This document shows positions 35,252-35,748 of a DNA stretch of 35,748 nt, piece by piece. The notes below the pieces were generated by a model, which ran no database searches, had not been told where the DNA came from, and worked only from the letters and a program-made list of their open reading frames with translations. Made by a program: the position numbers and the translations under genes. Source of the DNA: Rhodospirillales bacterium (GTDB taxonomy: Bacteria; Pseudomonadota; Alphaproteobacteria; Rhodospirillales; Defluviicoccaceae). Numbering within the stretch: the stretch's first letter is position 1; each line of letters begins with the position of its first letter. Location: assembly GCA_007695045.1 (NCBI GenBank), contig REEP01000076.1, forward strand, positions 1-35,748, written 5' to 3'.

Positions 35252-35287
35252 TGCCGCCACGGCGGCAGCCCTGCCGGTCCGGCAGGG
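35252..35287. repeat. Two adjacent perfect hairpins
   Basis: Hairpin 1: tgccgcc / ggcggca with loop ac (35252-35267). Hairpin 2: ccctgccg / cggcaggg with loop gtc (35269-35287). No T-run follows on the plus strand. On the minus strand they lie just before AAGGA-N7-ATG (start at 35233). Confidence 0.85.
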
Positions 35288-35469
35288 TCTGCGTGCCGGC
35301 AAGAAGACCACCCTGTGACATCTTTCCCACACCCGTCCGCAAAGCGTGGGGGACGCGCCCGCCGGCCTCGGCACGGGCCGAAAACGGCCTCCCCCAGAGG
35401 CCGGCCGCGGACAGAGAGGAGCGCACAATCGATGCCGTTTTGTTGCGAAAAAATGCGGTCGGGATGCGA

Positions 35470-35485
35470 AAAAAACCGGTTTTTT
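35470..35485. repeat. AT-rich palindrome
   Basis: AAAAAACCGGTTTTTT is a perfect 16-bp palindrome. It could be a protein-binding site or a stem with A/T runs on both sides. Confidence 0.85.
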
Positions 35486-35700
35486 CGGCCTAACCGTTTG
35501 ATATAAAACAAAACTGCCGGTTCCGGCGCGGGATAATGTATGCATATGTATGCTTTTGTTATCATTTTGGCGATTTTCGTGTTTAGAATCAGTTGGTTAG
35601 CGTTTCGCCGCCGCGGCCGCCTTGGGCTTGTGCCACGGTAACCGGACATGATGACACGGAACCTGCGGCCCGTCAAGGTATTTTATCCTATGTGTGTCGC

Positions 35701-35744
35701 TAACATGTGATCTGTCCGGAGTAGGTAACACGTGATCTGTCCGG
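35701..35744. repeat. Direct repeats (19 bp, 25-bp period) at the right edge
   Basis: TAACATGTGATCTGTCCGG (35701-35719) and TAACACGTGATCTGTCCGG (35726-35744) differ at one base. The array may continue past the window. A short inverted match, aaccggaca, lies at 35640-35648. Multiple short repeats of this sort are found at ends of IS21-like elements and in iteron arrays; which applies cannot be told here. Confidence 0.8.
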
Positions 35745-35748
35745 TTTA

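Larger units (their letters stand above)
35034..35748. other. AT-richer intergenic/edge region with hairpins and repeats
   Basis: I see no convincing protein gene on either strand. Contents: two adjacent hairpins (35252-35267 and 35269-35287), a short minus-strand frame after AAGGA (35177-35233), a palindrome (35470-35485), a direct repeat TGTATGC-ata-TGTATGC (35537-35553) and a pair of 19-bp repeats at the very end. G+C is clearly lower from about 35400 to 35748 than elsewhere in the window. Confidence 0.6.

Noticed and set aside
1-35748. CRISPR array, prophage or resistance island
   Set aside because: No spaced palindromic repeat array, phage structural gene or resistance gene is visible; the repeats seen are short tandem units and one edge pair.

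Overview
The window is a contiguous piece of a high-GC chromosome. Long open frames on the antisense strand, frequent GTG starts and 4-base start/stop overlaps fit a high-GC alphaproteobacterium, most likely from the Rhodospirillales. Signs of this are the clpS-clpA pair, a suhB-type phosphatase next to efp, a DUF482 protein, YceI/cytochrome b561 genes and a full ccoNOQP-ccoGHIS locus. The taxonomy is inferred from gene content and style. I saw no rRNA, tRNA, CRISPR array, transposase or integrase.

Layout. 1-1182 (+): the 3' end of efp, then an inositol-monophosphatase-family gene. 1188-6625 (-): a three-gene module, transcribed in the order DUF2760 membrane protein, 621-aa Hsp70-like ATPase, 947-aa Hsp70-like ATPase. 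6790-8252 (-): a lytic transglycosylase coupled to a coiled-coil lipoprotein. 8636-9829 (+): a DUF482 acetyltransferase-like protein that overlaps tail to tail with a CaiB/AMACR-type CoA-transferase-family gene (9804-10901, -). 10980-13646 (-): clpS-clpA. 13906-16732 (-): a membrane protein with Sel1-like repeats, then a LOG-family phosphoribohydrolase coupled to a ChaN-like lipoprotein. 16937-18710 (+): yceI - cytochrome b561 - yceI. 18725-20290 (-): an HpaB / 4-hydroxybutyryl-CoA dehydratase-superfamily flavoprotein that lacks half of the expected cluster ligands. 20422-20688 (-): a small repeat-bearing membrane protein. 20689-21450: an AT-richer gap without a convincing gene. 21451-24207: a convergent glycogen pair, a cyanobacterial/plant SSIII-IV-like glycogen synthase (+) and a GH57 glucan enzyme (-). 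24442-25641 (-): an rlmI-like methyltransferase. 25874-34538 (+): promoter, ccoNOQP, ccoGHIS and a strong terminator, which together make a complete cbb3 oxidase production unit (subunits, copper loading, assembly). 34602-35033 (+): a small lipoprotein. 35034-35748: an AT-rich, repeat- and hairpin-containing end that probably runs into a different or mobile region beyond the window.

The items most worth a second look are the paired Hsp70/DUF2760 module, which has no J-domain protein or nucleotide exchange factor nearby; the AbfD-like protein without a complete Fe-S site; the atypical glycogen synthase with its GH57 partner, which look acquired; and the 25-bp-period repeats at the right edge.
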